Shown in pieces: positions 14,439 through 14,972 of a DNA stretch of 14,972 nucleotides. Made by a program: the position numbers and the translations under genes. The stretch is taken from the NCBI GenBank assembly GCA_040381935.1, contig JBEIGJ010000043.1, positions 1-14,972 on the forward strand. The letters run 5' to 3'. The DNA is from Casp-actino8 sp040381935 (GTDB lineage: Bacteria > Actinomycetota > Acidimicrobiia > Acidimicrobiales > Ilumatobacteraceae). The notes under the pieces are model-generated. The model saw only the letters and a list, made by a program, of their open reading frames with translations. It had not been told where the DNA came from and searched no databases. How positions within the stretch are numbered: the stretch's first letter is position 1; every line of letters begins with the position of its first letter.

Positions 14439-14972
14439 CAATGTAGAAGTTCGCGAACGCGTGCCATCAGCACATCGAACGCGGCATCGTTTTGTCCGCC
14501 CTCGGGAAAGATCACGTCGGCATGTCGTTTACTTGGCTCGACGAATTGCACATGGCTCGGTCGAACGGTCGTCAGGTACTGATTGATGATGCTGTCATGA
14601 GTACGCCCACGTTCGATGACATCTCGTCGTAATCGTCGACTGAGTCGGATGTCGGCGTCGGTGTCGACGAATATTCTCAAATCGAAATGCTCGCGCAGTG
14701 CAGAGTCGAAAAGCGCCAAAATTCCTTCGAAGACAACGATGCGAGCGGGGCTGATCCATTCGACCTCGGCTGAACGATTGTGATCGGCGTAGTCGTACAC
14801 GGGTACAGGAATCGTCTCACCGGCAAGCAACTGTGCAAGTTGTGAGATCATCAACTCCCAATCAAAAGCATCGGGGTGGTCGTAATTGGCGGCAGCCCTC
14901 TCTTCGAAGGGCTGATGAGTACGTTCGATGTAATAGGCATCTTGTTTGATGAGGGCCAATTGATCCATGCCG
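14438..14972 (-). CDS. udk: Udk, uridine/cytidine kinase (partial, N-terminus beyond window)
   Basis: Udk phosphorylates uridine and cytidine in pyrimidine salvage. About 178 residues are visible, reading in from the right edge. Family landmarks are KQDAYY with the catalytic Asp, FEERAAANYDHPDAFDWELM, VPVYDYADHNRSAE, the Walker-B-like IVVFEGILALFD, the arginine-rich lid FVDTDADIRLSRRLRRD, and QFVEPSKRHADVIFPEGG near the end. The P-loop that should precede QDAYY lies outside the window, so the ATG at 14968 is internal and not the start. The TGA stop (14440-14438) shares one base with the tRNA-Thr 3' end on the opposite strand. Confidence 0.95.
   Translation of the reverse strand, partial: GMDQLALIKQDAYYIERTHQPFEERAAANYDHPDAFDWELMISQLAQLLAGETIPVPVYDYADHNRSAEVEWISPARIVVFEGILALFDSALREHFDLRIFVDTDADIRLSRRLRRDVIERGRTHDSIINQYLTTVRPSHVQFVEPSKRHADVIFPEGGQNDAAFDVLMARVRELLH

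Overview
The window reads as chromosomal DNA of an actinobacterium. IspD-IspF-RlmB, a Crp relative close to mycobacterial Crp, an FHA/FtsK ATPase of the type VII secretion class, frequent GTG starts and starts that look leaderless all fit. The moderate GC content and the mix of genes suggest Acidimicrobiia, but no 16S or marker tree is available here, so this placement is an inference. Nearly all of the sequence is coding. I see no insertion sequence, phage gene or CRISPR array.

Layout. Positions 1-1589 (minus) hold the selenocysteine pair selA-selB, with selB cut by the window edge. From a divergent gap, fxsA (1655-2098) and a NUDT19-like Nudix hydrolase (2188-2940) run on the plus strand; a perfect 14-bp tandem duplication lies just before the second. 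A sigma-like helix-turn-helix protein (2950-3771, minus) converges on the Nudix gene. It diverges from a 1202-residue EssC/EccC-like protein (FHA, two membrane helices, three P-loop ATPase modules; 3856-7464), which is followed 13 nt later by a dienelactone hydrolase (7478-8128). A Crp/Fnr regulator (8157-8828, minus) lies convergent to that and is separated by only 21 bp from the divergent ispD-ispF-rlmB operon (8850-11166), whose genes are joined by 1-nt TGATG overlaps.

The right part is more unusual. An acetolactate decarboxylase with a C-terminal winged-helix-like extension (11416-12420) is followed by a three-part protein with a decayed GHKL anti-sigma-like domain, a GNAT acetyltransferase domain and a C-terminal domain (12533-14056). 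After about 310 non-coding bases comes tRNA-Thr(TGT) (14367-14438). Its last base is shared with the stop codon of convergent udk (uridine kinase, minus), which is cut by the right edge.

How the genes fit together. SelA and SelB make and deliver Sec-tRNA. IspD and IspF are successive MEP-pathway steps for isoprenoid precursors, and RlmB methylates 23S rRNA. The EssC-like protein stands alone, without visible WXG100 substrates or other type VII secretion genes. The best candidates for something undescribed are this lone FHA/FtsK protein with its divergent sigma-like neighbour, and the pair formed by the decarboxylase-winged-helix fusion and the GHKL-GNAT fusion.
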